64,000 nt of DNA, taken from assembly GCA_000531095.1 (NCBI GenBank), contig HG799468.1, forward strand, positions 52,060 to 116,059, in the 5' to 3' direction. Numbering within the stretch: the first letter of the stretch is position 1; every line of letters starts with the position of its first letter. The notes under the pieces are model-generated. The model did not search any database. It had not been told where the DNA came from and worked only from the letters and a program-made list of their open reading frames with translations. Made by a program: the position numbers and the translations under genes. Below, piece after piece: positions 27,590-36,711 of the stretch. Origin of the DNA: Gemmata massiliana. Lineage in GTDB: Bacteria; Planctomycetota; Planctomycetia; Gemmatales; Gemmataceae.

Positions 27590-28990
27590 TCAGGCGAGAA
27601 TCTGGTCCACGACTTCGCCGTGAACGTCCGTTAGGCGGAAATCGCGCCCCGCGTGGCGGTAGGTGAGGCGCGTATGGTCCAGCCCCAGCAAGTGCAAAAT
27701 GGTGGCGTGCAGGTCATGGACGTGGACCTTGTCCTCTGCGGCGAAGTAGCCGTAGTCGTCGGTCGCGCCGTGCGAGAACCCGGCCTTTACGCCGCCGCCC
27801 GCGAGGAACATCGTGAACCCGTGCGGATTGTGGTCGCGCCCGTCCTTCCCCTGCGCGACCGGCGTGCGCCCGAACTCGCCGCCCCACACCACCAGCGTGT
27901 CCTTCAGCAGCCCGCGGCGATTGAGATCGGTGAGCAGCCCCGCGATCGGCTTGTCTACCTCGCGGGCGTTGGTCGTGTGGTCCTTCTTGAGGTTCTCGTG
28001 CTGGTCCCACTTGTAGCTGTGGGTACACTGCACGAACCGCACCCCGGCTTCCGCGAACCGGCGGGCCATCAGACACTGTCGGCCGAAGTTCTCCGTCACC
28101 TTATCGTCGATGCCGTACAGTTTGTGCGTCTCCGCGGACTCCTTCGACAGATCTTGCACCGCGGGAACCGTGTTCTGCATGCGGAACGCCATCTCGAACG
28201 ACTGGATGCGCCCCTCCGTGGCCGCGTCCGCCCCTGTCGCGCGCTCGCGGTCGAGGTCCGCGAGCAGATCGAGTTCCAACCGCTGTTGCCCGGGCGCCGT
28301 GGTGCCCCTCACGAACGGCACCGTCACCTGGCTCGCCGCGGTGCTGGCGTTCCCGAGCGGGGTGGCCTGGTACGCGGCCGGGAGGAACGCGGACGAATAG
28401 TTGTTCACCCCGCCGTGCGTGAGGGTGGGGCAAATCGTGACATAACCGGGCAGGTCGCGGTTCTCGGTGCCGAGGCCGTATGTGACCCAGGAACCCATGC
28501 TCGGCCGCACGAAGGTGTCCGAGCCGGTGTGGAGTTCGAGTAGAGCCCCGCCGTGCCGCGAGTTCGACCCGTGCATCGATTTGATGAAGCACAGGTCGTC
28601 CGCGCGCCCGGCGACGTGCGGGAACAGTTCCGACGCCCACGCCCCGCTCTGCCCGTACTGCTTGAACGCGAACGGCGACTTCAGCAGGTTCCCGGTCGCG
28701 CTCGACACGACCCGCGGTTTGGCGAACGGGAGCGGCTTGCCGTCGTCGGTCGCCAGCTTCGGTTTGTAGTCGAAGGTGTCGATCTGCGACGGGCCGCCGT
28801 GCATGAACAAAAAGATCACGCGCTTCGCCCGGGCCGCGAAGTGCGGTGCTTTCGGGGCGAGCGGGTCGCGTGCCCCCACCGCGCGGGGCGGAGGAGCTGG
28901 CTCAGAAGCCGAGAGCAGGTCGGTCAGTGCGAGCCACCCGAACCCGAGCGCGCTGGTCCGCAGAAGCTCGCGGCGGTTCCGTTGGAACAT
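27590..28990 (-). CDS. DUF1501 protein (second pair)
   Basis: 466 aa paralogue of the gene at 22960: Tat-like leader (RRELLRTSALGFGWLALTDLL), RVIFLFMHGGPSQIDTFDYKPKL, CFIKSMHGSNSRHGGALLELHTGS, RPSMGSWVTYGLGTENRDLPGY, MAFRMQNTVPAVQDLS, VQCTHSYKWDQHENL, VVWGGEFGRTPVAQGKDGRDHNPHGFTMFLAGGG. I start it at ATG 28990 (MFQRNRREL), 5 bp after the stop of its DUF1549/1553 partner; a longer frame back to 29053 overlaps that gene. The second pair probably acts with its own cytochrome partner on a different substrate. Confidence 0.93.
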   Translation of the reverse strand: MFQRNRRELLRTSALGFGWLALTDLLSASEPAPPPRAVGARDPLAPKAPHFAARAKRVIFLFMHGGPSQIDTFDYKPKLATDDGKPLPFAKPRVVSSATGNLLKSPFAFKQYGQSGAWASELFPHVAGRADDLCFIKSMHGSNSRHGGALLELHTGSDTFVRPSMGSWVTYGLGTENRDLPGYVTICPTLTHGGVNNYSSAFLPAAYQATPLGNASTAASQVTVPFVRGTTAPGQQRLELDLLADLDRERATGADAATEGRIQSFEMAFRMQNTVPAVQDLSKESAETHKLYGIDDKVTENFGRQCLMARRFAEAGVRFVQCTHSYKWDQHENLKKDHTTNAREVDKPIAGLLTDLNRRGLLKDTLVVWGGEFGRTPVAQGKDGRDHNPHGFTMFLAGGGVKAGFSHGATDDYGYFAAEDKVHVHDLHATILHLLGLDHTRLTYRHAGRDFRLTDVHGEVVDQILA

Positions 28991-28995
28991 CACGG

Positions 28996-31900
28996 TCACT
29001 CCACGAACACGAACTCGTTGGACGCCAGTAGGACGCGGCACAGCCCGCGCCACACCCGGAGCTGGCCCCCCTCAGTGGCTGGGCCGGCTGTTTCTTCTGA
29101 TTTTTGGAGGTACGCGAGCACCCGCGCCTCTTCTCGAGTGGTCGGGGGGCGACCGTATACCCGCCGGTAAGCCTCGTGAACGCGGGCCGCGTCGGTGCCC
29201 CGAACCGCCAGAACCACCTTCGCGAACGCTTCGGCGGCCTGGTCCGCCAGCGCGCTGTTGAGCATGAACAGCGATTGTGTTGGGATCGTGGTCGCGGTCC
29301 GCTGGCCGTTGGGGACCGACGGGTCGGGGAAGTCGAGCGTCTGGAATACGTCGTAAACGGCGCTACGGACGACCGGCAGATAGACAGAGCGCCGGGTGTG
29401 TGCATAGCCCTCGTAGTTGCGGTTCCCGGTGCCGGTAACGTACTGCCGCGGGGTCGCCTTCAAAAGCGTACCGCCGACCGTCCGGTCGAGCAACCCAGAG
29501 ACAGCGAGCATACCGTCTCGCACTTCTTCCGCGTCCAATCGGCGCCGGGTGAAGTGCGAGAGCAGCTTGTTGTCCGGGTCTTTCTGGAGCGCTGCGGGTT
29601 CCGCTTGGGAACTCATTCGGTACGCGGCCGAGGTGACGATGAGCCGGTGCATGTGCTTGACGGACCACTTCGCCCCGACGAATTCCGCCGCGAGCCAGTC
29701 GAGCAGTTCGGGGTGCGTGGGGCGGTCGCCGAGCCGACCGAAGTTATCCGTCGAACGCACCAGTCCGGCCCCGAAGTGCCCGGCCCAGATGCGGTTCACC
29801 ATGACCCGCGCGGTGAGCGGGTGATCGGGGCGCGTGAGCCAATCCGCGAGTTCCCGGCGCCCGCTCCGGTCGGTGCCGAGTGGTAGCGGGGTACCTCCGG
29901 CCATGATTTGGGGGAACCGACGCGGGGCGGCCGCGCCGAGTGTGGTGTGGTTCCCTCGAAGGTGGACGCGCAAATTCTCGCCCTTCATGTCTTCGACGGC
30001 CATAACCTCGTCCACCGGCGGCTTCGCCTTTTCGGTGGCGGCGAGTTTCTCCCGGAGGCGCTTGAGTTCGTCCGCGTGCGCGCCTTGGGTGTCCGCGTCC
30101 AGTTCGGGCGAGTCGCGGAACGGTCCGTCGACGGCCGTGACGAGCGCGTCGAGGTCCGCACCGGTCGGCGACTTGCCCTCGCGTTTCGCGATCACGTCCA
30201 CCCACTCGCGCAAGACCGAAGTTAATAGTTTCCGGTCTGCGGCAGCGCGCTCCACGGGCAGAGGGGCAGTGGCCACCTGTTCGGCCGTCATCGGGAGCAG
30301 GGCGAACTTGTCCAGGTGCGGGACCGGGCCGTTCCGCTCGAACCGAACGACCGCTTTGCCGGCAGGAAGCGTGACGACCGCTTCGGCCGCCCACGTCTGC
30401 GTGTCGGGGTTCCACGAACCGGTCTTCGTCCCGCACGCTTCGCCCGCGACGAGCCGGCCGTTGACCAGAATTCGCACCGGTCGGCGGTCCGCGGCCGCGT
30501 ATCGAACCGCGATCTGGTACGCCCCCTCTTTCGGAATGTCGAGGTCGTACTCCGCGTAGTTCGGGATCGGCCCTGCGTTAATGACGACGCCGATGCCCGC
30601 GCCGTACCCGTCCGTTAGTTTGAGGACGTTCCCGCGGGCGAACGCTTCCGACTCGACCAGCAGGGCGCCCGCGGGCGGGTTCTTGCCGGGGTCGGCCGCG
30701 ACGAGCTTCAGCGCCCCGCGCCGGCGGTACACCTCGACCGCTGCGACCGCGTACTCGGCCGCGTGCTTTTTCTCCTCCGTCAGTCGCGCGGCGGTCGTGG
30801 CCCGGGCGCGGGCCTCTGCCGCGCTCACTTTGGCGCGGGCCGCGGCCACTGCCTTCTCGTGGGTGGCGAGTGCCGCAATAGAACTAGCGGTCCCGATCGG
30901 GCGCTCGTTCCACGCGGCCACCACGGTGTGGTTCCGCATCGTCTTCGTCGAGTAGAAAATACCCGCCAAGCCGTAGTAGTCACTCGCGGTGATCGGGTCG
31001 AACTTGTGGTCGTGGCACCGGGCACAGCCGAGCGTGAGACCCATGAACGCCTGGCCGAGCGCGTCGAGCTGCTCGTCGATGATGTCCATCCGCATCTTGG
31101 CCGGGTCGTCCTCGGCGAGCATCTTCGGCCCGATGACGAGGAACCCGGTGGCAGTGAGCCGATCGGCGCGCTCGGCGTCGGTCCCACCGGGGACCAGGTC
31201 GCCGGCAATCTGATCGCGGACGAACTGGTCATACGGTTTGTCAGTGTTGAAGCTCTTGATGACCCAGTCGCGGTACCGCCAGGCGTTCACATACGCGAGG
31301 TTCTCGTCCATCCCGTTGCTGTCCGCGTACCGGGCCACGTCGAGCCACCGGCGCCCCCACTTCTCGCCGTAGGCCGGCGACGCGAGCAGGCGCGTGACCA
31401 CCTTCTCGTAAGCATCGGGCGCGGAGTCCTTCAGGAACGTGTCCACTTCTTCCGGTGTCGGCGGTAGCCCGGTCAGGTCGAACGTGACGCGCCGGAGCAG
31501 GACGCGCCTGTCGACGGGCGGCGCGAACGACAGCCCGGTGCCGCTCAACTTCGCGAGCAGGAATCGGTCGATTTCGTTTCGGATCTCGGATTTCGGCCCT
31601 CGGATTTCCGGCACGGAGGGGCGGCGCACCGGTTGGAACGCCCAGAACGCCTTTTCTTCCGACGTGAACGTCCGCTCCACAGTTTTGGGAGCCACGGTGG
31701 GCGCCCCGGAATCGGGCCACGGTGCCCCTGCCTGGACCCACTCTTTAATTGCAGCAATTTCCGCCACGGGGAGTTTCGCCTTCGGCGGCATCTTCAGTTC
31801 GCCGTCGTGCGCGAGCGTGCGAAGGAGCAACCCCTCGTCGGGCTTCCCGGGCACGAGGGCCGCGCCGCGCTCGCCGCCGGCGAGGAGCGCCGCGCGCGAA

Positions 31901-32070
31901 TCGACCCGCAGCCCGCCCTTTTGCTTCTCCGGGCCGTGGCACGCGACGCACTTCTCGACCAGTACCGGCCGCACTTTCTTCTCGAAGTGCGCGTCCGGCG
32001 GCGCGGCGAGCCCGGTCGCGTCAGAGCCGGCCAAGACGAAAGCCACGAACGCAAAGCGAAGCGTGGACAA
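28996..32070 (-). CDS. DUF1549/DUF1553 planctomycete cytochrome-c protein with CBM-like insert
   Basis: 1,024 aa. Signal peptide (LRFAFVAFVLAGSDATGLAA), PSC1-type cytochrome with heme motif CVACH and the distal ligand segment (LKMPPKAKLPVAEIAAIKEWVQAGAPWP), DUF1549 (FDLTGLPPTPEEVDTFL, LLASPAYGEKWGRRWLDVARYADSNG, GCARCHDHKFDPI). In the middle is a beta-sandwich module resembling CBM6-type carbohydrate binding (YAEYDLDIPKEGAYQIAVRYAAADRRPVRILVNGRLV... AVVRFERNG). DUF1553 ends the protein (ARVMVNRIWAGHFGAGLVRSTDNFG, SVYLPVVRSAVYDVFQTLDFPDPS). It is the first gene of a two-gene unit with the DUF1501 gene at 27590. Confidence 0.93.
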   Translation of the reverse strand: MSTLRFAFVAFVLAGSDATGLAAPPDAHFEKKVRPVLVEKCVACHGPEKQKGGLRVDSRAALLAGGERGAALVPGKPDEGLLLRTLAHDGELKMPPKAKLPVAEIAAIKEWVQAGAPWPDSGAPTVAPKTVERTFTSEEKAFWAFQPVRRPSVPEIRGPKSEIRNEIDRFLLAKLSGTGLSFAPPVDRRVLLRRVTFDLTGLPPTPEEVDTFLKDSAPDAYEKVVTRLLASPAYGEKWGRRWLDVARYADSNGMDENLAYVNAWRYRDWVIKSFNTDKPYDQFVRDQIAGDLVPGGTDAERADRLTATGFLVIGPKMLAEDDPAKMRMDIIDEQLDALGQAFMGLTLGCARCHDHKFDPITASDYYGLAGIFYSTKTMRNHTVVAAWNERPIGTASSIAALATHEKAVAAARAKVSAAEARARATTAARLTEEKKHAAEYAVAAVEVYRRRGALKLVAADPGKNPPAGALLVESEAFARGNVLKLTDGYGAGIGVVINAGPIPNYAEYDLDIPKEGAYQIAVRYAAADRRPVRILVNGRLVAGEACGTKTGSWNPDTQTWAAEAVVTLPAGKAVVRFERNGPVPHLDKFALLPMTAEQVATAPLPVERAAADRKLLTSVLREWVDVIAKREGKSPTGADLDALVTAVDGPFRDSPELDADTQGAHADELKRLREKLAATEKAKPPVDEVMAVEDMKGENLRVHLRGNHTTLGAAAPRRFPQIMAGGTPLPLGTDRSGRRELADWLTRPDHPLTARVMVNRIWAGHFGAGLVRSTDNFGRLGDRPTHPELLDWLAAEFVGAKWSVKHMHRLIVTSAAYRMSSQAEPAALQKDPDNKLLSHFTRRRLDAEEVRDGMLAVSGLLDRTVGGTLLKATPRQYVTGTGNRNYEGYAHTRRSVYLPVVRSAVYDVFQTLDFPDPSVPNGQRTATTIPTQSLFMLNSALADQAAEAFAKVVLAVRGTDAARVHEAYRRVYGRPPTTREEARVLAYLQKSEETAGPATEGGQLRVWRGLCRVLLASNEFVFVE

Positions 32071-32451
32071 GGGCCGTCTCCGAGCAGGTGGGGGTGGCGG
32101 GTGGGCAAGCGAGCAGTGGAATCAGTCTACCCGCGGGCGCGCCCGTTCAAAAGCCCCTATCCAGCAGTTCCTTGAGATGGAGACATGTTGAGTTCGTTAA
32201 TAGGTTTGGCAGAAGCCCGAGGGATTCTCAGACTTCTGCGAGCACGTGCCGGTCCCCGGTGAATCGGGCCGTGATACGCAGTTCGATCTGCGGCAATCGA
32301 CCTTCGTGAGCCCGAGCTCAGATTTCGTAGCCCGAGCGGTACCGCGGATCTCGGGATAACGCCGGTGCTGAAGTTGACGGGTACGTTACGGTCTAGATTC
32401 CGCTCGGCGACCGGCTGGAACGGTCCGTGCGGTGCTCGCGTTAGGTGCCGA
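32071..32451. other. Intergenic, nothing recognised
   Basis: 380 bp upstream of the cytochrome gene and downstream of the radical SAM fusion gene. No gene, hairpin with a T-tract, or known repeat was recognised. It presumably holds the promoter of the minus-strand DUF1549/DUF1501 unit. Confidence 0.4.
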
Positions 32452-34782
32452 CTACTGCGGGCGCGATTCGCCCGCGCCCGTGAGTTCAAGCAGTGGAAGG
32501 GCGTGCGAAGTGCGGCCGATCTCGATGCGGCTACTCGTCGTCTCCAGGTTCGCGTAACACGTCCCGTCTGCCATGAGGTTCCAACTCCGGCAGACGCCGT
32601 TCGCGCGCTCCCAAAACACGCTCGGTTCGGTGTACGCGGCAACGGTCAGTTCCTTCCCGCGCCAGTGGAACCGATAAACGGGCGAACCCCACGGCAGTTC
32701 GCTAACCTTCTCCGCGCCGTTGTTGTTGAGGAACTCGGTCACCAGACTCAACGGCACCTGCTGGTCCGCGGACCACGAGTTGTAGGCGCTGTCGTGATAA
32801 ACGGATTCGTTGCTGGCCGCGACGTAGAGTTCCTTGAAGCAGATCTCATCGCCGCCCGTTTCAACGACCCACGTTAAGTAATCCCGCAACGTGCGCTCGT
32901 CCGAAACGCCCGCTTTTTGCAGCACGCACACCCACCGGAGCGCCAACCCGGGCCACTCGTTGCGGTGCGCCTGCCACGCTTGCGCAACGCGCTCCGAGTG
33001 CGTTTCCAGGTGCATGATTTCGGCGTTGCGGTCGTGACTATGGCGCGAAAGAGCGAGCACCGTTAGCCCGTTCGCGTGGTAGTCGCGAAGAGTGCGTAAC
33101 CGGTCGGCCGAGTCCGCGTGCCCGAGTTTGTAGCCGTTAGTAATCATCACGATCTTGCGGAAGTGCTTCGCGCCGACACGCATGATTTCCAGCAATTTGT
33201 GATGAGCAAGTAATATCGGTTCGCCACCGCCGGTAATCACGAGGCGCTCCGCCCCTCGCGCACGACTCTCCGCGCACGCGGCTTCCAGGCGCGGTAGCAC
33301 GAGCCGGCCCTGGTCCTGCTCATCGGAAATCGACGAATGCGAGAAGCAGAAGTCGCACTTCGCCTGGCACGCACTGGCAATCGGCAGCACCGAGAGCGAG
33401 CGCGGGTTCACGTCACCCCAAGCGCAGAGGTTCCCGTTCAGTTCCAGTGACGTCGCGAGGGCGTCTTCGATGCGAAGTTCGGTCAGCGTGTCGTCCAAGA
33501 GCCGCTCAACGCGGACATAATTCTGCTCGATGTACTCACCCAACCCGGTGCGCGCGTTGGCGCGGAGTTCGTGACGCGCGACGCGCGTGTGAAGCACGAT
33601 CGCACGGTCGCGTGCGGTCGTCTTTTGGAGCAAGCGCCTCACCTTGGCGAACCCGATGTCGAGTTGATCGTTCGCGAGCAGGTAGAACCGCTCGGGGTAC
33701 GTGGATTCCGGGATGTTCGCCTTGCTGTAGGTGCGCGAATACTTGTCGTACCCGCGTGCGAAATTCGACAGCGCGGTGACATGATACCGGTCCACAACTT
33801 CGGTTTCCGCGCCCGCGTTGGTCTCGTGGAGGCACGAAACGATGGAGAGCGTGTTGCTCGTCCCGTACACGTCGCCCGGCACAGCCAGCACGCCGCGCTC
33901 CAGCAGTTCCGTTTGCGGCACGTTGACAACAGACAGATACCCCGATTCGGGCGGCATCCAGTTCGCGTCGAACGCACGAATGTTCGCCGCAAGCCGCTCC
34001 CACCGCGAGCGGAAAATCGAGCGCTGCGTTCGCGGGAAACGCCTGTACCGCGTGAGCAGCACCTTCGCTTGGTCCGATTCGCGTGTATCCGCGGAAGGTA
34101 GTGCGAAGCGCTCGGGAGCGACCACGAACCCGGACACGAGCGGCGCCAGATGGCTCTTCGACAGGGAGTAACAGACGATGACCTGGTTCGTGTCGATGAG
34201 TGGCTGAAGGCGTGCAGAGTTGGCGTAGTCGTAAACGCGGTCGATCACCAGAAGCCGGTTCGCGTCCGCGCTCAGCCACCGGAGCAGCACCGATATCTCG
34301 TGCTCGGTCAGGTCGCGGCCGAGCGGCGTGTGCGGGGCCGTGAGGAGCACGGTGTTCGTGCGGAAGGCACGTTCGATGTCAAATTCGGGGAGCGTCGGGT
34401 ACGTCTCGATTCGCGCCCCGGCCTTCTGCGCGATCATCAGATAGACCGGGTACACGTCCGCGGGCACCGAAATCACGCGATCGTTCAGCGGGCCGGCGAA
34501 AAGCTTGAAAAGCGAGTCACGCACGCCGACCGAGCGGAAACTGTGCGTGAACCAGACGTTGAGGTATTTGCGCCAGGCGTGTTCGAGTGTGATTTCCGGC
34601 GGAGATGTGAAATCGAAGTCGCGTGCGATGGCTTTGACGGGGTTCAAACATTCCAGTCGTAGTAACCCCGGTTGCCGCGCAAGGGCACCAGCAGCAAACG
34701 CCTTGAACGCCACGAACGCGGGGCTGACTTCGCGTGTGAGTTCGGACACGGTTGGCTCTTTCTGAAATGGGCTCGAACACAT
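32452..34782 (-). CDS. Fusion of a PLP-dependent aminotransferase domain and a radical SAM domain
   Basis: About 776 aa from ATG 34782 (GTG 34749 is an alternative). Residues ~60-330 look like a fold-type I aminotransferase: LLTAPHTPLG, the Asp-x-x-Tyr motif (LLVIDRVYDYAN) and the Schiff-base Lys motif (IVCYSLSKSHLAPLVSGFVVAPERFAL, Lys ~209). Residues ~460-720 are a radical SAM domain: cluster motif CQAKCDFCF (CX3CX2C, ~472-479), GGGEP (~518) and MITNGYKLG. A late Cys pair (GVCRSWNLMADGTCYAN) could mark a further cluster or metal site. A middle segment of about 130 aa is unassigned. I know no named enzyme with this order of domains. It is divergent from the deacetylase at 34980, with no clear biosynthetic partners nearby. 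Confidence 0.85.
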   Translation of the reverse strand: MCSSPFQKEPTVSELTREVSPAFVAFKAFAAGALARQPGLLRLECLNPVKAIARDFDFTSPPEITLEHAWRKYLNVWFTHSFRSVGVRDSLFKLFAGPLNDRVISVPADVYPVYLMIAQKAGARIETYPTLPEFDIERAFRTNTVLLTAPHTPLGRDLTEHEISVLLRWLSADANRLLVIDRVYDYANSARLQPLIDTNQVIVCYSLSKSHLAPLVSGFVVAPERFALPSADTRESDQAKVLLTRYRRFPRTQRSIFRSRWERLAANIRAFDANWMPPESGYLSVVNVPQTELLERGVLAVPGDVYGTSNTLSIVSCLHETNAGAETEVVDRYHVTALSNFARGYDKYSRTYSKANIPESTYPERFYLLANDQLDIGFAKVRRLLQKTTARDRAIVLHTRVARHELRANARTGLGEYIEQNYVRVERLLDDTLTELRIEDALATSLELNGNLCAWGDVNPRSLSVLPIASACQAKCDFCFSHSSISDEQDQGRLVLPRLEAACAESRARGAERLVITGGGEPILLAHHKLLEIMRVGAKHFRKIVMITNGYKLGHADSADRLRTLRDYHANGLTVLALSRHSHDRNAEIMHLETHSERVAQAWQAHRNEWPGLALRWVCVLQKAGVSDERTLRDYLTWVVETGGDEICFKELYVAASNESVYHDSAYNSWSADQQVPLSLVTEFLNNNGAEKVSELPWGSPVYRFHWRGKELTVAAYTEPSVFWERANGVCRSWNLMADGTCYANLETTSSRIEIGRTSHALPLLELTGAGESRPQ

Positions 34783-34979
34783 TCCGCACGAAATGACACG
34801 CCACCCCACTTGCGGGTTCGTGGTCACAGATAAGACGCGGCCCGTGGTACCGGGTTTCACGCCCTGCCCCAACACCAGCGCCGGAGCGAGACAAAGGCTC
34901 TGGCCCGCGGTTCCGCTTCGGGGTACCGTGGCAACTCTTCCGGCCACACGGCCGTTCTCCACCCCGCCTCGGTGCCCTC

Positions 34980-36707
34980 ATGCTGCGACACGCCGCCGTT
35001 CTCGTCACGTTACTCGTGTTCGCGACCACAGCCCTGACCCGCGAGCCGATCCCGGACCGGCTCGTCGTGCTGACGTTCGACGACGCGAGCAAGTCACACT
35101 ACACGGTCGCCCGACCGCTCCTGATGAAGCACAAGTTCGGCGCGACGTTCTTCGTGACAGAAGGGTGGGACTTCGCCACGAATCAAAAGGACTACATGAC
35201 CTGGGGCGAGATCGCGCAGTTGCACAAGGACGGCTTCGAGATCGGCAACCACACGATCGACCACAAGAGCGTGACCGATAAGACGATTCGCGACCTGCCG
35301 GCCCAAATTAAAGCCATTAACGCCCGCTGCAAGCAACACGGCATCCCACAGCCGGTCAGCTTCGCGTACCCGGGCAACGCGATCACAAAGGACGCGCTCC
35401 CGGTTCTGAAAGACCTCGGGATCAGGTTCGCGCGCCGCGGGGGCGCGCCCGAGCACCCGTACAAGGACGGGCGCGGGTTCGCCTACCAACCGGGACTCGA
35501 CCACCCGCTGCTCGTCCCCACCGCCGGCGACGCCCGCCCGAACTGGACGCTCGACGACCTCAAACTCGCCGTGGCGCAGGCCAAGCACGGCAAGATCGCG
35601 GTGCTGCAATTTCACGGCGTACCGGACACGGCCCACGATTGGGTGACCACGAAGAAAGAGCAGTTCGAGGCGTTCGTGAAGTACCTCGCGGACGAGAAGT
35701 TCACCGTCATCGCGATGCGCGATCTGGCGAAGTTCGTCGACCCCGAAGTCGCGCCGTCGGACCCGTTCGGGGTGATCGAGGACCGCAAGAAGCTCGTCGA
35801 AGCAAAACGCGACGGGAGCACCGGCCGCCCGACCAAAAGCGACGACGAACTCCGCTGTTGGTTGGACAACGCGCTGGTTCAGCACCGTTTCACCGCCACC
35901 GAAACGGGGGCCGCATTGGATCTCACCGCCGACGAAGTAACTGCGGCGGCCAAGCGCCTCGGCATCGACCCAGCAAAGCGTCCCGAGCGGAAGCCCGGCG
36001 ACGCGCTCGGGACGCTGCCGTACCCCGGTGGGCGCCACCCGCGCATCGGCTTCCGCGACGGTGCGATTCGCCCCCAGCGCGAAACAAAGGTGAGCGTGTT
36101 CGCACCGTGGAGCGACGGCGGCTACGCGGTCGCGGACGTGCCCGAAGCGGTGTGGTTCGAGCCGACACCGAAGAAGCCCGAACTGCTCTACCTCGCGCAC
36201 ACGCATGTGCCGACCACTTGGGACCGGCAGAAGATCGCGCTCGATCCCCTGGAATGGACCCGCAGCAAAGACGGGGCACTCGCGCTCGAGCGCCCGCTGC
36301 CGAACAAGGTCACGCTCGCGTCGAAAGTGGTGCCCGGCAAAGACGGGGTGCGAATGGAGTTTCGCGTTACGAACGGCACCGACCAAACGCTGACCGGATT
36401 GCGGGTGCAGATGTGCGTGATGCTCGCGGGGCTGACCGGGTTCGACAAGCAAACGAACGACAATAAGGTGTTCGCGCCCCCGTTCGCCGCGTGCAAGGAC
36501 GCCACTGGCAAGCGCTGGGTGATTACCGGCTGGGAGCGGTGCGGGCGCGCGTGGGGCAACGCACCGTGCCCGTGCCTGCACGCCGACCCGGTGGTGGAGG
36601 ACTGCCCGCCAGGGCAGACAAAAGCCGTCCGCGGGTGGCTGTCCTTCTACGAGGGCACGGACATCGACACCGAGTTGAAGCGTTTGAAGGCGGTCGCGTT
36701 CCCGTGA
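34980..36707 (+). CDS. Secreted polysaccharide deacetylase-family protein with extra C-terminal domain
   Basis: 575 aa. N-terminal signal (VLVTLLVFATTALT), then a NodB/CE4 domain: LVVLTFDDASKSHYTVARPLL (catalytic Asp pair), ATFFVTEGW, FEIGNHTIDHKSV (the H-x3-H metal ligands) and VSFAYPGNAI, with AVLQFHGVPD near the end. After about residue 265 comes a region not found in simple deacetylases: an RQ/helical linker (RCWLDNALVQHRFTATETGAALDLTADEVTAAAKRLGIDP) and a beta-rich domain of about 240 aa with several Cys (CGRAWGNAPCPCLHADPVVEDCPPGQ). It is probably exported and acts on N-acetylated glycans. The C-terminal domain function is unknown. Confidence 0.87.
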   Translation: MLRHAAVLVTLLVFATTALTREPIPDRLVVLTFDDASKSHYTVARPLLMKHKFGATFFVTEGWDFATNQKDYMTWGEIAQLHKDGFEIGNHTIDHKSVTDKTIRDLPAQIKAINARCKQHGIPQPVSFAYPGNAITKDALPVLKDLGIRFARRGGAPEHPYKDGRGFAYQPGLDHPLLVPTAGDARPNWTLDDLKLAVAQAKHGKIAVLQFHGVPDTAHDWVTTKKEQFEAFVKYLADEKFTVIAMRDLAKFVDPEVAPSDPFGVIEDRKKLVEAKRDGSTGRPTKSDDELRCWLDNALVQHRFTATETGAALDLTADEVTAAAKRLGIDPAKRPERKPGDALGTLPYPGGRHPRIGFRDGAIRPQRETKVSVFAPWSDGGYAVADVPEAVWFEPTPKKPELLYLAHTHVPTTWDRQKIALDPLEWTRSKDGALALERPLPNKVTLASKVVPGKDGVRMEFRVTNGTDQTLTGLRVQMCVMLAGLTGFDKQTNDNKVFAPPFAACKDATGKRWVITGWERCGRAWGNAPCPCLHADPVVEDCPPGQTKAVRGWLSFYEGTDIDTELKRLKAVAFP

Positions 36708-36711
36708 GTAG

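Noticed and set aside
30316-31467. Plus-strand frames opposite the second DUF1549/1553 gene
   Set aside because: They follow GC-rich third positions of the conserved minus-strand gene and show no motif.
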